64,000 nucleotides of DNA from Microbacterium lushaniae (GTDB lineage: Bacteria > Actinomycetota > Actinomycetes > Actinomycetales > Microbacteriaceae). Each line of letters opens with the position of its first letter. Position 1 is the stretch's first letter. The stretch lies in contig NZ_CP044232.1 of NCBI RefSeq assembly GCF_008727775.1, forward strand, positions 806,001-870,000, written 5' to 3'. Below are positions 51,234-60,319 of the stretch, piece by piece. Made by a program: the position numbers and the translations under genes. The notes under the pieces were generated by a model. It was not told the origin of the DNA, did not search any database, and saw only the letters and a program-made list of their open reading frames with translations.

Positions 51234-51239
51234 ACGCTA
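51234..51239 (-). promoter_or_regulatory. -10 element of the disulfide oxidoreductase gene
   Basis: On the minus strand TAGCGT ends seven nucleotides before ATG 51226. This favours ATG over the in-frame GTG three codons upstream, which would fall inside the -10. Confidence 0.5.
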
Positions 51240-51315
51240 CTCGCGCCACGGCGGCCGGGCGCCGCGGCCGCGGAATCCGCGCTTCCGCGTTTGTCAAGGC
51301 CTGTCGGCGCACTCC

Positions 51316-51327
51316 TGAACCGGTTTA
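51316..51327. promoter_or_regulatory. LacI-type operator upstream of the sugar operon
   Basis: TGAACCGGTTTA is a near-perfect 12-bp palindrome with the central CG pair typical of LacI-family operators. It lies 54 bp before the lacI-type gene, so the regulator probably controls itself and the transport operon behind it. Confidence 0.65.
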
Positions 51328-51380
51328 GATCGGGGCGTCACGGGAGCCGACCACGGCGCGGATGTCACGAAGGAGTGCGG

Positions 51381-52436
51381 ATGGGACACGCCCAGCGAGC
51401 CACGATCGCCGATGTCGCCCGGCGGGCGGGCGTGAGCAAAGGCCTGGTGTCCTTCGCGCTGAACAACCGCTCGGGCGTCGCACCCGAGACGCGCACGCGC
51501 ATCCTCGCCGCCGCGAGCGAGCTGGGGTGGTCGCCGAGTGTCCGCGGCCGCTCGCTCAGCGTCGGACGGGCATTCGCGTGCGGGCTGGTGATCGGACGCA
51601 GCCCCGACGTCATCGCCGCCGACCCCTTCTTCCCCGCCTTCATCGCCGGACTGGAGGACGCGTTCTCCGTCTCCGGCCAGGCGCTCGTCCTGGCCGTCGC
51701 AACGCCCGGCCGCCACGAGGCCGAGACCTACCGCGGCCTTGCCGCCGATCGACGCGTGGACGGCGTCATCCTCACCGACCTGCGGGTGGACGATCCGCGC
51801 ATCTCCCTCGTCGCCGAGCTCGGGCTGTCGGCCGTGACCCTCGGCGTGCCCGGCGGGCCGAGCCCGTTCTCCTCGGTGTGCTCCGACGACGGGGTGGGGA
51901 TCCGACTGGCCGTGGAGCACCTCGCCGGTCTCGGCCACCGCGACATCGCGCACGTCGCCGGTCCCGCCGAGCTGCTGCACGCCGCTCGGCGGCGCACGGC
52001 CTTCGACGTCGCCGCCGCGGAGCTCGGCCTGCGCTCCACCGTCGTGGAGACCGACTTCAGCGCGGCCGACGGAGCCCGCGCGACCGCGACACTCCTCGGC
52101 GCCGCCGAGCCGCCCACCGCGATCGTGTACTCGAACGACAGCATGGCCCTCGCGGGCATGGGGGTCGCCCAGCAGCGCGGGCTCTCGGTGCCGCGCGATC
52201 TGTCCATCACCGGGTTCGACGACACCGAGATGGGCCGGCACGTCCACCCCTCGCTCACGAGCGTGGCGACGGATGTGCGGGGCTGGGGTGCGATCGCCGC
52301 ACGCACGCTGCTCGTGGCAGTCGCCGGCGGCGCGGCCGAGCACATCACGCTTCCCGACCCTCGCCTGGTCATCCGGGCCTCGACCTGCCCGCCTTTGGAC
52401 ACCGCGACCTCGGCCGCATCTTTGGAAGGAGATTGA
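51381..52436 (+). CDS. LacI-family transcriptional regulator of the sugar operon
   Basis: A 351-residue repressor. The helix-turn-helix is ATIADVARRAGVSKGLVSFALNNRSGVAPETRTRILAAASELGWSPS with the hinge helix after it; the rest is a periplasmic-binding-protein-like sensor domain (FACGLVIGRSPD, DGVILTDLRVDDPRI, HRDIAHVAGP, TAIVYSNDSMALAGMGVAQQRGLSVPRDLSITGFDDTEMGRHVHPSLTSV). AAGGAGTGCGG precedes the ATG. It is the first gene before the transporter, and the effector is probably an oligosaccharide or sugar phosphate from beta-mannoside breakdown, inferred from the GH130 gene. Confidence 0.93.
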   Translation: MGHAQRATIADVARRAGVSKGLVSFALNNRSGVAPETRTRILAAASELGWSPSVRGRSLSVGRAFACGLVIGRSPDVIAADPFFPAFIAGLEDAFSVSGQALVLAVATPGRHEAETYRGLAADRRVDGVILTDLRVDDPRISLVAELGLSAVTLGVPGGPSPFSSVCSDDGVGIRLAVEHLAGLGHRDIAHVAGPAELLHAARRRTAFDVAAAELGLRSTVVETDFSAADGARATATLLGAAEPPTAIVYSNDSMALAGMGVAQQRGLSVPRDLSITGFDDTEMGRHVHPSLTSVATDVRGWGAIAARTLLVAVAGGAAEHITLPDPRLVIRASTCPPLDTATSAASLEGD

Positions 52437-52437
52437 C

Positions 52438-53721
52438 ATGCGACGACGCATCCTGATCACCGCCGCGACGGCAACCGGCATCCTCGCTCTCACCGCCTGC
52501 GGCGGGGGAGGCGGTGGCGGTGGCGGCACGGAGGGCCGGGGCGACATCACCATCTGGTACTCCAACAACGAGTCGGAGATCGCGTGGGGCGAGCAGATGG
52601 TGGAGGCCTGGAACAGTGAGAACCCCGACGAGCAGATCCGCGCGCAGGAGATCCCGGCCGGCTCGTCCAGCGAAGAGGTGATCGGCGCGGCGATCACCGC
52701 CGGGAACGCGCCGTGCCTGATCTTCAACACCTCTCCCGCCGCCGTCCCGGGCTTCCAGCGCCAGGGCGGCCTGGTGAACCTGTCGGAGTTCGAGGACGGC
52801 GACGACTACATCACCGAGCGCAGCGGCGACGTGGCCGAGCAGTACCGCTCTGAGGACGGCGACTTCTACCAGATGCCGTGGAAATCCAACCCCGTCGTGA
52901 TCTTCGACAACAAGGCGCTGTTCGCCCAGGCGGGCCTCGACCCCGAGAACCCGGCCCTGTCGACCTACGACGAGTTCCTGCAGACCGCCCGCACCCTCAA
53001 GGGAGCCGGCGTCGCGGACTTCGCGATCAACCCCGCTCCCACGAGTGAGTTCTTCCAGTCGTGGTTCGACTTCTACCCGCTCTACGCGGCGCAGACGGGC
53101 GGCACGCAGCTGGTCGAGGAGGGCGAAGCGACCTTCGACGACGAGGACGGCGCCGCCGTCGCGGAGTTCTGGCGCACCCTGTACGCCGAGCAGCTCGCCG
53201 GCAACGAGCAGTACCAGGGCGACGCGTTCGCCGACGGATACGCGGCGATGGCGATCGTCGGACCGTGGGCGATCAACGTGTACGGCGAGGACGTCGACTG
53301 GGGTGCCGTCCCGGTGCCGACGCAGGACGGCACCGACCCCGCCGAGACCTGGACCTTCAGCGACGCGAAGAACGTGGGCATGTTCACCGCATGCGAGAAC
53401 CAGGCCACCGCGTGGGACGTGCTGAAATTCGCCACCAGTGAGGAGCAGGACGGCATCTGGCTGGAGGAGACCGGGCAGATGCCGCTGCGTCAGGACCTCA
53501 GCGAGACCTACGCCGACTTCTTCGAGGGCAACCCCGCTTATGCGCTGTTCGGCGACCAGGCCGCACGCACGGTCGAGGTGCCCAACGTGCCCAACTCGGT
53601 GGAGATCTGGCAGGCGTTCCGAGACGGGTACTCCCGTGCGGTGATCTTCGGCGAGGACGACGTGCAGACCTTCCTCACCGACGGCGCCGAGAAGGTCGAC
53701 GAGCTGGCAGCGGGGGACTGA
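52438..53721 (+). CDS. ABC sugar transporter, extracellular solute-binding lipoprotein
   Basis: A 427-residue family 1 binding protein. The lipoprotein signal ends LALTAC, with a run of nine glycines as linker. The mature domain has ITIWYSNNESEIAWGEQMVEAWNSENPDEQI, FYQMPWKSNPVVIFDNKALFAQAGL and YAAMAIVGPWAINVYGEDVDWGAVPVP, all standard for oligosaccharide binding proteins. It is anchored outside and feeds the two permeases that follow. An AAGGAGATTGAC ribosome site lies between the lacI-type stop and the ATG, with only 1 bp between the genes. The ATPase is not in the operon, so a shared MsiK-type ATPase is likely. Confidence 0.94.
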   Translation: MRRRILITAATATGILALTACGGGGGGGGGTEGRGDITIWYSNNESEIAWGEQMVEAWNSENPDEQIRAQEIPAGSSSEEVIGAAITAGNAPCLIFNTSPAAVPGFQRQGGLVNLSEFEDGDDYITERSGDVAEQYRSEDGDFYQMPWKSNPVVIFDNKALFAQAGLDPENPALSTYDEFLQTARTLKGAGVADFAINPAPTSEFFQSWFDFYPLYAAQTGGTQLVEEGEATFDDEDGAAVAEFWRTLYAEQLAGNEQYQGDAFADGYAAMAIVGPWAINVYGEDVDWGAVPVPTQDGTDPAETWTFSDAKNVGMFTACENQATAWDVLKFATSEEQDGIWLEETGQMPLRQDLSETYADFFEGNPAYALFGDQAARTVEVPNVPNSVEIWQAFRDGYSRAVIFGEDDVQTFLTDGAEKVDELAAGD

Positions 53722-53722
53722 C

Positions 53723-54694
53723 ATGACCGCCGAGGTCGTGCCGGGGCAGCAGGCGGCACCGGCCGCCGACGCCCCGGCCGCCCCCGCGGGCGGGGGTCGC
53801 CCGCGCCCGCGCCGGCGCGGACTGCTCGGGGAGAACCCGCTCGGGATCCTCTTCTCCGCCCCCTACATCGTGTTCGTGGCGGTGGTCTTCGCCTACCCGA
53901 TCGTCTTCGCGGTGTGGATGTCGTTCCAGGACTACTTCTTCGCCGCACCCGGCGCGGTGGTGGAGCGTCCGTTCGTCGGGTTCGCGAACTACGTCACGGC
54001 GGTCACCGATCCCGCGGTGTGGCGGTCTTTCCTCAACGTCGGCATCTTCCTCATCATCAACGTGCCCCTCACCGTGGTGCTCTCGCTCCTTCTGGCTTCA
54101 GCGCTGGACCGGGTCGTCAAGGCGCGCACGTTCTTTCGGGTCAGCTACTACGTGCCGTACGTCAGCGCCTCGGTGGCCGTCGTGGCGGTCTGGCTGTTCC
54201 TGTTCTCCAACAACGGACTCGTCAACAACATCCTCGGTCCCCTCGCTCCCGACCCGTCGTGGCTGGTGAACTCCGCCCTCGCGATGCCGACGATCGCGCT
54301 GTTCGTGACGTGGAAGGGGCTCGGGTTCTACATCCTGCTCTACCTCGCGGCGCTGCAGAACGTCCCCAGGGAACTGTACGAATCGGTCTCGGTCGACGGC
54401 GGCGGCCGCATCCGCCAGTTCTTCTCGGTGACCGTCCCCGGGGTGCGCCCCGCGACGCTGCTGGTGGTGCTGCTGGCCACCATCACGGGCGCCAACCTGT
54501 TCACCGAGCCGTATCTGCTCACCGGCGGCGGCGGCCCGAACGGCGCCTCCACCTCGCCCGTCCTGCTGATCTACCAGAAGGGCATCGAGCAGCAGAACCC
54601 GGATGTCGCGGCCGCGATCGGCGTGATCCTCATCTTCTTCGTCCTGATCATCGCCGCGATCCAGCGGCGCTTCGTGGGAGGGGAGGAGCGATGA
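53723..54694 (+). CDS. ABC sugar transporter permease, MalF type
   Basis: A 323-residue permease with a 35-residue disordered Ala/Pro/Arg start and six transmembrane helices. The cytoplasmic EAA loop is ELYESVSVDGGGRIRQFFSVTVPGVRP, the site that docks on the ATPase. The FAYPIVFAVWMSFQDYFF opening and FLIINVPLTVVLSLLLASALDR segment are typical of the MalF/UgpA family. It forms the channel with the next permease. Confidence 0.94.
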   Translation: MTAEVVPGQQAAPAADAPAAPAGGGRPRPRRRGLLGENPLGILFSAPYIVFVAVVFAYPIVFAVWMSFQDYFFAAPGAVVERPFVGFANYVTAVTDPAVWRSFLNVGIFLIINVPLTVVLSLLLASALDRVVKARTFFRVSYYVPYVSASVAVVAVWLFLFSNNGLVNNILGPLAPDPSWLVNSALAMPTIALFVTWKGLGFYILLYLAALQNVPRELYESVSVDGGGRIRQFFSVTVPGVRPATLLVVLLATITGANLFTEPYLLTGGGGPNGASTSPVLLIYQKGIEQQNPDVAAAIGVILIFFVLIIAAIQRRFVGGEER

Positions 54695-55530
54695 GGCGCG
54701 CACTGGGCGGGAAGGTCGCGATGTACGTCGTGCTGTCGCTGGGCGCCGTGGCCTTCCTCTTCCCCTTCTACTACATGGTCATCGGGTCGTTGCAGACGGA
54801 CGTGGACTCCACTCCCGCCGGCGCATTCCCCAACCCGGCGAACCTCACGGTGGAGAACTACGTCGTCATCAACGCGCGCATCAACCTGCTGCGGGGCCTG
54901 GTGAACTCCGGCATCTTCGCCGGCGGCGTCATCCTCGGGACGGTCGTGTTCGGGGTGCTCGCCGGTTACGCGCTCGCCGTGCTGCAGTGGCGCGGACGCG
55001 GGGCGGTGTTCTCGCTCGCGCTGCTGGTGCAGGTGATCCCGTTCCAGCTCCTGATGATCCCGCTGTACGTCATGATCGCGCGCGACTACGGCCTCTCCGA
55101 CAGCTACCTCGGGATGATCCTGCCGTTCTTCATCAGCTCCACCGCCGTCGTGATCTTCCGGCAGTACTTCATGCAGCTGCCCCGCGAGCTCTTCGACGCG
55201 GCCCGCATCGACGGAGCGGGGGAGTTCCGCCTGCTGTGGAACGTGGCGCTGCCGCTGGTGCGTCCCGCGCTGCTGACGGTCGTGCTGCTGACCTTCATCG
55301 GGCCGTGGAACGAGTTCCTGTGGCCGTTCCTCATCACCAAGGAGGCGTCGATGCAGCCGCTGGCGGTGTCGCTGGCGAACTTCATCTCCAACATCGCCGC
55401 CTCCACGTCCAATCCGTTCGGCGCGATGATGGCCGGCGCCGTCGTGCTGGCGGCCCCCGCGGTCGCGCTGTTCCTGGTGTTCCAGCGGTACTTCACGTCG
55501 AACGATCTCGGATCGGGGGTGAAGGGATGA
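54691..55530 (+). CDS. ABC sugar transporter permease, MalG type
   Basis: A 279-residue permease with six helices and the EAA loop ELFDAARIDGAGEFRLLWNVALPLVRPAL. The opening helix FLFPFYYMVIGSLQ and the NLTVENYVV segment are standard for MalG/UgpE. It overlaps the MalF-type gene by ATGA and the GH130 gene by ATGA, so transport and breakdown are translated together. Confidence 0.94.
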   Translation: MRRALGGKVAMYVVLSLGAVAFLFPFYYMVIGSLQTDVDSTPAGAFPNPANLTVENYVVINARINLLRGLVNSGIFAGGVILGTVVFGVLAGYALAVLQWRGRGAVFSLALLVQVIPFQLLMIPLYVMIARDYGLSDSYLGMILPFFISSTAVVIFRQYFMQLPRELFDAARIDGAGEFRLLWNVALPLVRPALLTVVLLTFIGPWNEFLWPFLITKEASMQPLAVSLANFISNIAASTSNPFGAMMAGAVVLAAPAVALFLVFQRYFTSNDLGSGVKG

Positions 55531-56603
55531 CAGCGGCCGTGCCGTACCGGCTCACGCGCATCGGGATCGTGATGACCCCCGACCCCGACGACCCGGACGA
55601 GGTGGAGGGCGTGCTCAACCCGGGCTCAGGCCGCGGGCCGGATGGGGAGCTGTATCTCCTCCCGCGCCTCGTGGCCGCCGGCAACGTCTCGCGCGTGGGT
55701 CTGGCGCGCGTCGTGATCGAGGACGGAGTCCCGGTCGGAGTCGTCCGCGAGGGCGTCGTGCTCGCGCCCGACCGCGGCTGGGAGCGCGGCGCCGACCACG
55801 GCGGCGTCGAGGATCCGCGCATCACGTGGATCGACGCGGTCGGGGTGCACGTCATGACCTACGTCGCCTTCGGCCCGCTCGGTCCGCGCACCGCGCTCGC
55901 CGTCTCGGACGACCTGCGTACGTGGCGGCGCCTCGGACCGGCCCTGTTCCGCTACCAGGACGACCTCGACACCGACTTGAACCTGTTCCACAACAAGGAC
56001 ACCGTGTTCTTCCCCGAGCCCGTCCGCGCTCCCGACGGCACGGAGGCGCTCGCCGTCCTGCACCGGCCGATGTGGGACCTGGGGGAGACCCGCCCAGGGC
56101 AGGGCGTGCGGCTGCCGGCGGGTGTGGAGGATCCCCGCCAGTCGATCTGGATCAGCTACGTGCCGCTGACTGCCGTGCGCGCCGACCTGGCGAACCTCAC
56201 CCTGTGGGAGCAGCACCGGTTCGTCGCCGGTCCGCAGTTCCCGTTCGAGGCGCTGAAGATCGGCGGCGGGCCGCCACCGCTGCGCGTTCCCGAGGGCTGG
56301 CTCGTGCTGCACCACGGCGTCACCGGCGTCATCGACAACGCGTTCGCGCAGCAGCGGAACGTCAACTACGCCGCCGGTGCGCTCCTGCTGGATGCCGCCG
56401 ACCCGGGCCGCGTCCTGGCACGCACCGCCGAGCCGCTGCTCGCCCCGGAGACGCCCGACGAGCGCAGCGGCATCGTGCCCAACGTCGTCTTCCCCACCGC
56501 GGTCGAGCAGATCGACGGCCGGTATTTCGTGTTCTACGGCATGGCCGACTCCAAGATCGGGGTCGCGCTGCTGGAACGCTCCGACGGTGGATCCCCACCC
56601 TGA
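55527..56603 (+). CDS. GH130 beta-mannoside phosphorylase-like enzyme
   Basis: A 358-residue five-bladed propeller. The hallmark GGVEDPRIT and the later MADSKIGVALL ending, with ALAVSDDLRTWRRLGP and HNKDTVFFPEPV between, match glycoside hydrolase family 130, which phosphorolyses beta-1,4- or beta-1,2-mannosides, for example mannosyl-glucose or mannobiose. No signal peptide, so it acts in the cytoplasm on the imported sugar. It overlaps the MalG-type gene. The exact linkage cannot be read from the sequence. Confidence 0.9.
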   Translation: MTAAVPYRLTRIGIVMTPDPDDPDEVEGVLNPGSGRGPDGELYLLPRLVAAGNVSRVGLARVVIEDGVPVGVVREGVVLAPDRGWERGADHGGVEDPRITWIDAVGVHVMTYVAFGPLGPRTALAVSDDLRTWRRLGPALFRYQDDLDTDLNLFHNKDTVFFPEPVRAPDGTEALAVLHRPMWDLGETRPGQGVRLPAGVEDPRQSIWISYVPLTAVRADLANLTLWEQHRFVAGPQFPFEALKIGGGPPPLRVPEGWLVLHHGVTGVIDNAFAQQRNVNYAAGALLLDAADPGRVLARTAEPLLAPETPDERSGIVPNVVFPTAVEQIDGRYFVFYGMADSKIGVALLERSDGGSPP

Positions 56604-56620
56604 CCCGGAAGGACACCCTG

Positions 56621-58654
56621 ATGCCCGCACGATGGAGTGCGCGCGCGACCGCCGCGATCGGCGCTCTCACGCTCGCCGTTCCGCTGCTCGTCGCAGCCCC
56701 CGCCTCGGCCTCCGCCCCCGCCCCAACGCCGGCCGCCGCGGCCGCCGCGGCGGCCCCGCTGACGAACCTCGCCCACCTCGACTTCCTGCTCGACGAGGCG
56801 ACCCCGCCCGCCGACGTCCCCGGTCACACGACGTACCGGCTCGCCGAAGAGCCGGAGCTGATCCAGCCGTGGACCTACGCCGACGCCCGTGACGGCGGCA
56901 CGTTCGAACGGGTCGGAGGGGGAGAGTTCGACCCGGCCACCGGGACGTGGGCGCAGGGCGCGTTCAACGCCGACGACACCGCCCGCGCCGCGGTGGTCTA
57001 CCTGCGTCACTGGCGGCTGACCGGCGCGGACGACAGCCGGCAGACCGCGTACGAGCTGCTGCGCGCGCTCACCTACCTGCAGACCGCCGAGGGCCCGGAC
57101 GCGGGCAACGTCGTCCTGTGGATGCAGCCGGACGGCACACTGAACCCCTCCGCGGAGCCCGTCGAACTGCCCGACCCGTCCGACAGCGGCCCCAGCTACT
57201 GGCTCGCGCGCACGATCTGGGCACTCGGCGAGGGATACGCCGCGTTCGCCGACGCCGATCCGGCTTTCGCGGCGTTCCTCGAGGAGCGCCTCTCGCTCTC
57301 CCTCACCGCGCTCCAACGCGATGTGCTGTCGCGATACGGGCAGTGGTCCACGGCCGACGGCATGCGCGTGCCCACGTGGCTCATCGTGGACGGGGCGGAT
57401 GCGTCGGCCGAGGCCGTGCTCGGACTGGCCGCGCGCGTGCAGGCCCGGCCCGATGACACCGCCGCTGCCACCGCCCTCCGGCAACTGGCCGAGGGCATCG
57501 GCGCGATGGCGTCCGGCACGACCCGCGCGTGGCCCTACCGCGCGATCCTGCCGTGGGCGAAGTCGCCCGCGATCTGGCACGCCTGGGGGTCGCAGATGCC
57601 GGCGGCGCTGGCCGCGGCATCCGAGGCCCTCGGCGACCCGGCGCTGGCGGCACCGGCGATCGCCGACGCCGCCGTGTTCACCCCGACGCTGCTGACCGCC
57701 GGCGGCCCCGACAACGGCTGGAATCCCACGCCCGCCGACCGCGTGCAGATCGCGTACGGCGCGGATTCGCGCGTGCAGTCGCTCCTGGCGGTGGCGGATG
57801 CGACGGGCTCGACGGCGTTCACCGAGCTCGCCGGAATCCAGGCCGCGTGGTTCTTCGGAGCCAATCATGCCGGTGCCCGCATGTACGATCCGGCGACGGG
57901 TGTCACCTTCGACGGGCTGCAGCCCGACGGCAGCGTCAACCGCAACAGCGGCGCGGAATCCACGATCCACGGGCTGCTCACCGCCCTCGCCCTGGACGCG
58001 CGGCCCGACGTGGCGGCACGGGCCACGACGGTCACCGAGATCACCGCCCGCGACGGGCTGGAGTTCGTCGAGGCGGAGAGCGCGAGCGAGACGAACGGGA
58101 CGGTCAGCACGCCGGAGGCGTGGACGGGCGAGTCGGGGTGGTCGGGCGATGCGCTCACCCTCACGCGCGGCCAGCGCGCGGTGTTCGACATCGGCACCGA
58201 CGCCACGCGCCGCTGGGTCGAGCCGGTGGTCTGGTCGCTCCCGGGGAAGCGGACCACGTCGCTCTGGCGGGGCGGGGGCCTGCCGAGCGGACTCCTGCGG
58301 CTGACGGGCCCGGAGCAGGGCATCTCGCCCACGCCCGGTGCGCTGCTGCCGCAGTCGCTGCAGGCCCCGGTGCTGGGCGACCGATCGCGGCTGCGCGTCG
58401 ACGTGCTGTCGGGCGAGCTCGTGCTGGACGGGATCCTCGTGCGTCCGGTCGTGTCGCGGCTGGTCGTGGCGGGGGAGGGGGGCCGCACCGAGCTCGTGCA
58501 CTCCAGCGCGGCGCTGCCGCAGCCGGCGACGGTGGACGGCGGCGGGATCGTGCGCGTCTACGACGACGAGGGCGCCCTCCTGCGCACGCACCCCTACGAG
58601 GGCCGGACGACGATCGTCCTCCCGCCCGGAGGCCTGGCCATCGCGACCGGCTGA
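56621..58654 (+). CDS. Secreted glycosidase-like protein of unknown family (alpha/alpha barrel)
   Basis: A 677-residue protein with a signal peptide (RATAAIGALTLAVPLLVAAPASASA) and an Ala/Pro stretch after it. Residues 50-470 are helical with paired aromatic and acidic motifs (YLRHWRLTGADD, GPSYWLARTIWALGEGYAAFADADPAF, IWHAWGSQMPAAL, GGPDNGWNPTPADRVQIAYGADSRVQSLLAVA, NSGAESTIHGLLTAL), like an (alpha/alpha)6 glycosidase fold. The last 200 residues are beta-rich and may bind carbohydrate. I cannot name the GH family. AAGGA precedes the ATG, and it is the last gene of the operon. It probably degrades an external glycan that the transporter then imports. Confidence 0.7.
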   Translation: MPARWSARATAAIGALTLAVPLLVAAPASASAPAPTPAAAAAAAAPLTNLAHLDFLLDEATPPADVPGHTTYRLAEEPELIQPWTYADARDGGTFERVGGGEFDPATGTWAQGAFNADDTARAAVVYLRHWRLTGADDSRQTAYELLRALTYLQTAEGPDAGNVVLWMQPDGTLNPSAEPVELPDPSDSGPSYWLARTIWALGEGYAAFADADPAFAAFLEERLSLSLTALQRDVLSRYGQWSTADGMRVPTWLIVDGADASAEAVLGLAARVQARPDDTAAATALRQLAEGIGAMASGTTRAWPYRAILPWAKSPAIWHAWGSQMPAALAAASEALGDPALAAPAIADAAVFTPTLLTAGGPDNGWNPTPADRVQIAYGADSRVQSLLAVADATGSTAFTELAGIQAAWFFGANHAGARMYDPATGVTFDGLQPDGSVNRNSGAESTIHGLLTALALDARPDVAARATTVTEITARDGLEFVEAESASETNGTVSTPEAWTGESGWSGDALTLTRGQRAVFDIGTDATRRWVEPVVWSLPGKRTTSLWRGGGLPSGLLRLTGPEQGISPTPGALLPQSLQAPVLGDRSRLRVDVLSGELVLDGILVRPVVSRLVVAGEGGRTELVHSSAALPQPATVDGGGIVRVYDDEGALLRTHPYEGRTTIVLPPGGLAIATG

Positions 58655-58726
58655 CCCCGCCCGGGGCGCGCAGGCCGTGTCCGATTTCCGCCAGCCGGCG
58701 GGGGAGGGGCGTGGCAGGGTGGAGGC

Positions 58727-60319
58727 ATGAGCACCGCCGGGATGACCTTCGATGAGCGGTACCGCGTCATCCAGTCGCGCGACCGCCGCTTCGACGGGCA
58801 GTTCGTCACGGCCGTGCGTACGACGGGCATCTACTGCCGGCCGAGCTGCCCGGCCCGGACCCCGAAACCCGCCCACGTCACGTTCTTCGCGACGTCGGCC
58901 GCGGCGCACGAGGCGGGGTTCCGCGCGTGCCGGCGCTGCCTGCCGGAGGCGGCGCCGGGGTCGCCGGAGTGGAACGTGCGCGGCGACGTCACCGCCCGTG
59001 CCATGCGTCTCATCGCCGAAGGCGTCGTCGACCGCGAAGGCGTGCCGGGGCTCGCGCGGCGCCTGGGGTACTCCTCGCGGCACCTCACCCGCCTGCTCAC
59101 GGCGGAGCTCGGCGCCGGTCCCCTCGCCCTCAGCCGCGCGCACCGCGCGCACACCGCTCGCATGCTGCTGGTGGGCACCGACCTTTCCGCCGCCGACGTC
59201 GCCTTCTCGGCCGGGTTCGCCAGCGTCCGGCAGTTCAACGAGACCGTCGGCGAGGTGTTCGGGATGCCGCCGCTGCAGCTGCGTGCCCGCCGCCGGTCGA
59301 CCGACTCGGTGGGCGGGGCGATCGACCTCGTCCTCCCGCACCGTGGCCCGCTGGATGCCGATGGGCTGTTCGCGTGGATGTCGGCGCGCGCCCTTCCCGG
59401 CGTGGAGACGGCGGATGCGGCGCACTTCGCCCGCGCGCTACGCCTTCCCGGCGGCCCCGGCTGGTTCGCGCTGCGGGTGGACGAGTCCGGACGCGTGCGG
59501 TTGCGCGCGCGCCTCGCGCGCCTGTCCGACCTGTCGGCCCTGGTCACGCTGGCCCGGCGGCTGTTCGACCTCGACGCCGACCCGGTCGCGATCGACGACG
59601 CGCTCGCACAGCATCCGGAACTGGCCCCGCTCGTGGCCAAGACACCGGGAATCCGCGTGCCGGGGGCGGCGGATCCGCACGAGATGCTCATCCGCGCCAT
59701 GGTCGGCCAGCAGATCACCGTGGCCGCTGCCCGCACGGCGCTGACGGCGCTGGCCGATGCCCTGGGCGAGCGCGTCGCCGCCGTCGAGGGCACCTCCGTG
59801 CTGTTCCCGACGATGGCGGCGATCGCCGAGCGCGGGCACGAGGTGCTGCGCGGACCCGCGGCCCGCATCCGCGCCGTCACCGGCGCTGCCGCCGCACTCG
59901 CGTCGGGAGACCTCGTCCTCACCAGCGGCGACGACCGCGCCGAGCAGCGCGCGGCGCTGCTCGCGCTGCCGGGGATCGGCCCGTGGACGGCGGACTACGT
60001 GCGCATGCGCGTGCTGGCCGACCCCGACGTGCTGCTGCCCGGAGACGTCGCCGCCCGCGCGGGCGCCGCCGCCGCGGGCCTGCCCGCCGATCCCGCCGGG
60101 CTCACGGCGTGGTCGACGCGGGTCGCGCCATGGCGCACGTACCTCACGGCCCACCTGTGGCGGGCAGCGCCCATCCGTCCGACCCGCGCGCAGAACTCAG
60201 GAAGAACCGCCGCACAGCGGCGCCGGGAGGTGCCGGAGGTGCCGGATCTCCTGAGTTCTGAACAGCCGTCTCGGCTGCCCACGTCCGCCGGAGCCGATAC
60301 CGAGGAGGTCCTCGCATGA
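58727..60319 (+). CDS. Ada-type regulator fused to AlkA DNA-3-methyladenine glycosylase
   Basis: A 530-residue fusion. Residues 10-75 are the Ada zinc-methyl-acceptor domain ([10 protein letters not shown] and [10 protein letters not shown] give the four cysteines). Residues 80-190 are an AraC helix-turn-helix ([43 protein letters not shown]). From about 200 to 485 it is AlkA, with HhH-GPD motif [19 protein letters not shown] and the catalytic aspartate in [10 protein letters not shown]. It senses methyl-phosphotriesters and removes alkylated bases. CAGGGT is six nucleotides before the ATG. The last 44 residues are encoded by a palindromic element and are not part of the usual fold. Confidence 0.95.
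   Translation: MSTAGMTFDERYRVIQSRDRRFDGQFVTAVRTTGIYCRPSCPARTPKPAHVTFFATSAAAHEAGFRACRRCLPEAAPGSPEWNVRGDVTARAMRLIAEGVVDREGVPGLARRLGYSSRHLTRLLTAELGAGPLALSRAHRAHTARMLLVGTDLSAADVAFSAGFASVRQFNETVGEVFGMPPLQLRARRRSTDSVGGAIDLVLPHRGPLDADGLFAWMSARALPGVETADAAHFARALRLPGGPGWFALRVDESGRVRLRARLARLSDLSALVTLARRLFDLDADPVAIDDALAQHPELAPLVAKTPGIRVPGAADPHEMLIRAMVGQQITVAAARTALTALADALGERVAAVEGTSVLFPTMAAIAERGHEVLRGPAARIRAVTGAAAALASGDLVLTSGDDRAEQRAALLALPGIGPWTADYVRMRVLADPDVLLPGDVAARAGAAAAGLPADPAGLTAWSTRVAPWRTYLTAHLWRAAPIRPTRAQNSGRTAAQRRREVPEVPDLLSSEQPSRLPTSAGADTEEVLA
60191..60260. repeat. 70-bp palindromic element inside the end of the alkA-type gene
   Basis: Arms CAGAACTCAGGA and TCCTGAGTTCTG are perfectly complementary over 12 bp. 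The outer GAACTC and following AAGA resemble the arm of the 82-bp elements elsewhere. It is read through in frame and supplies the C-terminal tail of the glycosylase. Confidence 0.6.
60301..60314 (+). promoter_or_regulatory. Ribosome-site hairpin before ogt
   Basis: CGAGGAGGTCCTCG folds as a short hairpin whose loop and upper stem contain the GGAGG ribosome site of the next gene. Ribosomes finishing the overlapping alkA-type gene would open it, so the second gene is probably made only by coupled translation. Confidence 0.45.
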
